Source: Euryarchaeota archaeon UBA443 (GTDB taxonomy: Archaea; Thermoplasmatota; Poseidoniia; Poseidoniales; Poseidoniaceae). From it: a stretch of 6,403 bases of DNA. Positions 4,585-6,403 of the stretch are shown piece after piece. The DNA is taken from assembly GCA_002499195.1 (NCBI GenBank), contig DAKS01000053.1:1-6403 (forward strand), in the 5' to 3' direction. The notes under the pieces were generated by a model that saw only the letters and a program-made list of their open reading frames with translations, was not told the DNA's origin and did no database searches. A program made the translations under genes and the position numbers. Numbering within the stretch: position 1 is the first letter of the stretch; every line of letters starts with the position of its first letter.

Positions 4585-6390
4585 ATGAGTGGCCGAGGCA
4601 TGGACACCCGAATGGTTGCTATTGGAATCTTTGGTATTCTTTTCGCATCGTCGATTACTGTGCTTCTCGTTGGCGTAAACGAAGATTCGGAAACAAGCGA
4701 TTCAGGATCCATATTCGCTGCTGGTGATCCACTGTTCCAAGGAGACGGTCACGACCATATGAATGCAAGTCAACATCAAGCAGGAACCGATAACATCGAG
4801 CAATTGGCGTTCGATCCACTTACAACACCAGGCAATGCTGAGATTTCTGTAGCACGCTCGCCTGATGGACGTGTCTACTCCTACCAAGCCGGATGGAACG
4901 ATATGCACATCGTCGATGTGACGAATGCTTCAGATCCTCAGGTCATGGGCGTTTACAACGATCCAAACACCCAAGTTCTCGATGTCAAGTATTTGGAATA
5001 CAATGGAAACGAATACGTAATTCTTCAGAACCAACTCGTTGATTCAGGATATGCTGATCCCAATGTAGGTGAGTGGGGAGATCCTTCTCAAGTTTCGGTT
5101 GTTCTCGTCGACGTTACGGACAAAACAAAGCCAACATACGTTGATTCATGGTACGATGTTGACCATCCAAGCGGCCCGCACAATCTTTATCCACACATGA
5201 TCGATGGTGAATGGTACATCTTTGTAGCGAATCCAGATTACGAGCAATGCGACTCTGCTCTAGGTGAGGCATGCGGCGGAGTCACCATCGCTCACTTAAA
5301 CCTCCAAGGCAGTGCTTCTCGAACCCTTCCTGGTATTCCAGCCTCCGGTATTGGTCACACAATCATCAAGGTCGGAGAATATGAAGTCGCTTGGGAGACA
5401 ACTCGAGGTGGCTGGATTTACATCCACGATATGACCGTTCAACGCTGGCCAGGTGAAGACACTGAGGATCCACGATATGGACGAACCTTCGTCTATGGTT
5501 CGTACTGGGAGGCTGGGCTACGAATCGGAGACGTAACCGACGTCCCTCATCCAGTCAATTCACCCGCCCAATATACGACGATGGCAACATTGTGTAAGGC
5601 AGGACAAGGGAATCCAGTCATGTGCCGCTGGCGAGCACCTGAAGTCGGCTCATGGATGGACTTCCTTGATCTCGATGATGACGGGCAACCTGACAGTGGT
5701 ACAACAGGTAACGAAAATGGTGGCCGTGTATCATACATTCACTATGCAGAACCATTCCCAACAATGCTCGATGTTTCGCACCTTGGTTTGGGTGATGAAC
5801 CCCGACATTACGTGACAGCTGCGGTCGAGTGCCTCGATCTCTATGAGGGAACAGGCATTGTATACTTCCTTGACACAACCGGTTATTCATCAGAGAACGG
5901 GAATTTCAAGTTTGAAATTACCATGACTCGAGATTGGGAGATTCCTTATGCAACAGACCATTGTTTTGGTTCAAGTTGTGAATTGGATCCGAAAGCTGAC
6001 GAATGGCTGCTATTCAGTCCTCACAACCTTGACAGTGGTTACTTTGAGACTACAGAAGAGACCGATCAATCCCATGGTGGTAATTGGGACGGACGCCTAT
6101 ACATCTCGCATTATCATGCAGGAGTATGGATTGTCGATGTTGAAACATTGATCGCTCCTGAAGCTACAGATCGTATCGAAATACATGCTGAAGCAACGGT
6201 TGGATACTACCTTCCAAGAGGGCATCTTGATGGAACACCACTCGATAGTGAATTTTACGACTTTGGATGGGTTCCATTCCTGTGGGCGGTTGAATTCCAC
6301 GAAGGCAGAATCTACGCATCATGTATTTCAACTGGGCTCTACATTCTCCAATTGGATATTGATGAGCCTTACATCGGTATGCCTGTTTGA
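4585..6390 (+). CDS. Membrane-anchored extracytoplasmic LVIVD-repeat beta-propeller protein
   Basis: The protein has 601 residues from the ATG at 4585. A single hydrophobic segment (about 11-30) preceded by Arg/Asp is a signal anchor, followed by an acidic, His-containing linker (34-70, with His56, His58, His64). The rest is a propeller of the LVIVD-repeat class: repeat cores MHIVDVTNASDP (107-118), VVLVDVTDKTKP (172-183), GLRIGDVTDV (311-320), GVWIVDVE (513-520) and GLYILQLD (584-591), several preceded by a His-Asn or Gly-His strand (His199-Asn200, His258, His480-Asn481). The segment DLDDDGQPD (362-370) fits a DxDxDGxxD calcium loop. Eight Cys (222, 230, 337, 347, 416, 460, 465, 580) suggest disulfides outside the cell. 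The substrate is unknown; binding or surface-structural roles are more supportable than any enzyme activity. In-frame ATGs at 4600 and 4612 keep the membrane segment, and promoter spacing favours 4600. No terminator is visible in the 13 bases after the stop. Confidence 0.8.
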   Translation: MSGRGMDTRMVAIGIFGILFASSITVLLVGVNEDSETSDSGSIFAAGDPLFQGDGHDHMNASQHQAGTDNIEQLAFDPLTTPGNAEISVARSPDGRVYSYQAGWNDMHIVDVTNASDPQVMGVYNDPNTQVLDVKYLEYNGNEYVILQNQLVDSGYADPNVGEWGDPSQVSVVLVDVTDKTKPTYVDSWYDVDHPSGPHNLYPHMIDGEWYIFVANPDYEQCDSALGEACGGVTIAHLNLQGSASRTLPGIPASGIGHTIIKVGEYEVAWETTRGGWIYIHDMTVQRWPGEDTEDPRYGRTFVYGSYWEAGLRIGDVTDVPHPVNSPAQYTTMATLCKAGQGNPVMCRWRAPEVGSWMDFLDLDDDGQPDSGTTGNENGGRVSYIHYAEPFPTMLDVSHLGLGDEPRHYVTAAVECLDLYEGTGIVYFLDTTGYSSENGNFKFEITMTRDWEIPYATDHCFGSSCELDPKADEWLLFSPHNLDSGYFETTEETDQSHGGNWDGRLYISHYHAGVWIVDVETLIAPEATDRIEIHAEATVGYYLPRGHLDGTPLDSEFYDFGWVPFLWAVEFHEGRIYASCISTGLYILQLDIDEPYIGMPV

Positions 6391-6403
6391 TTTGCAAAGG
6401 GTA

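Noticed and set aside
4542..4712. Longer form of the secreted protein starting at 4712
   Set aside because: It would overlap the start of the divergent LVIVD gene by over 100 bp and would bury the clear signal peptide that begins at 4541.

Overview
The window looks like a piece of a marine planktonic euryarchaeal genome, most plausibly Marine Group II (Poseidoniales) or a relative. The reasons are archaeal-style lipoprotein and surface-protein ends, many N-glycosylation sequons on a secreted protein, A/T-rich TATA-like elements about 25-28 nt before start codons (leaderless transcripts), an archaeal AGGTGA ribosome binding site used inside an operon, and very compact spacing. This assignment is an inference from style, not from a marker gene.

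Layout. (1) Left edge to 531, minus strand: the first 177 residues of a Zn/Mn-family (ZnuA/TroA-like) metal-binding lipoprotein of an ABC importer, cut by the window edge. (2) 532-619: an 88-bp A/T-rich divergent promoter region with an exact inverted repeat TAATAAT-N16-ATTATTA. (3) 620-1042, plus strand: a NikR-type ribbon-helix-helix regulator that keeps three of the four classical nickel ligand positions and ends in His-Gly-Cys-Cys. Items 1-3 form a metal-uptake gene with its probable divergent metal sensor. (4) 1050-1949 and 1954-3897, minus strand: a UbiA-family prenyltransferase (MqnP-like) directly downstream of a UbiD-family decarboxylase, 4 nt apart. Together they fit the late prenylation and decarboxylation steps of menaquinone synthesis by the futalosine route. 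(5) 3948-4541, minus strand: a small secreted, C-terminally membrane-anchored protein of unknown function whose predicted mature N-terminus is histidine. It lies 50 bp upstream of the decarboxylase on the same strand and may share its transcript. (6) 4585-6390, plus strand: a large membrane-anchored, extracytoplasmic LVIVD-repeat beta-propeller protein, divergent from item 5 across about 31-58 bp depending on the true starts.

How the genes may work together. The left part handles metal uptake and its control. The middle part makes the respiratory quinone. The right part encodes two cell-surface proteins transcribed from one tiny bidirectional promoter. Histidine/acid-rich metal-binding-looking segments occur in the lipoprotein and both surface proteins, so a shared metal theme is possible but unproven. 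Apart from the two divergent promoter regions there is no gene-free stretch of note; no tRNA, rRNA, CRISPR array, insertion sequence or large repeat was seen.
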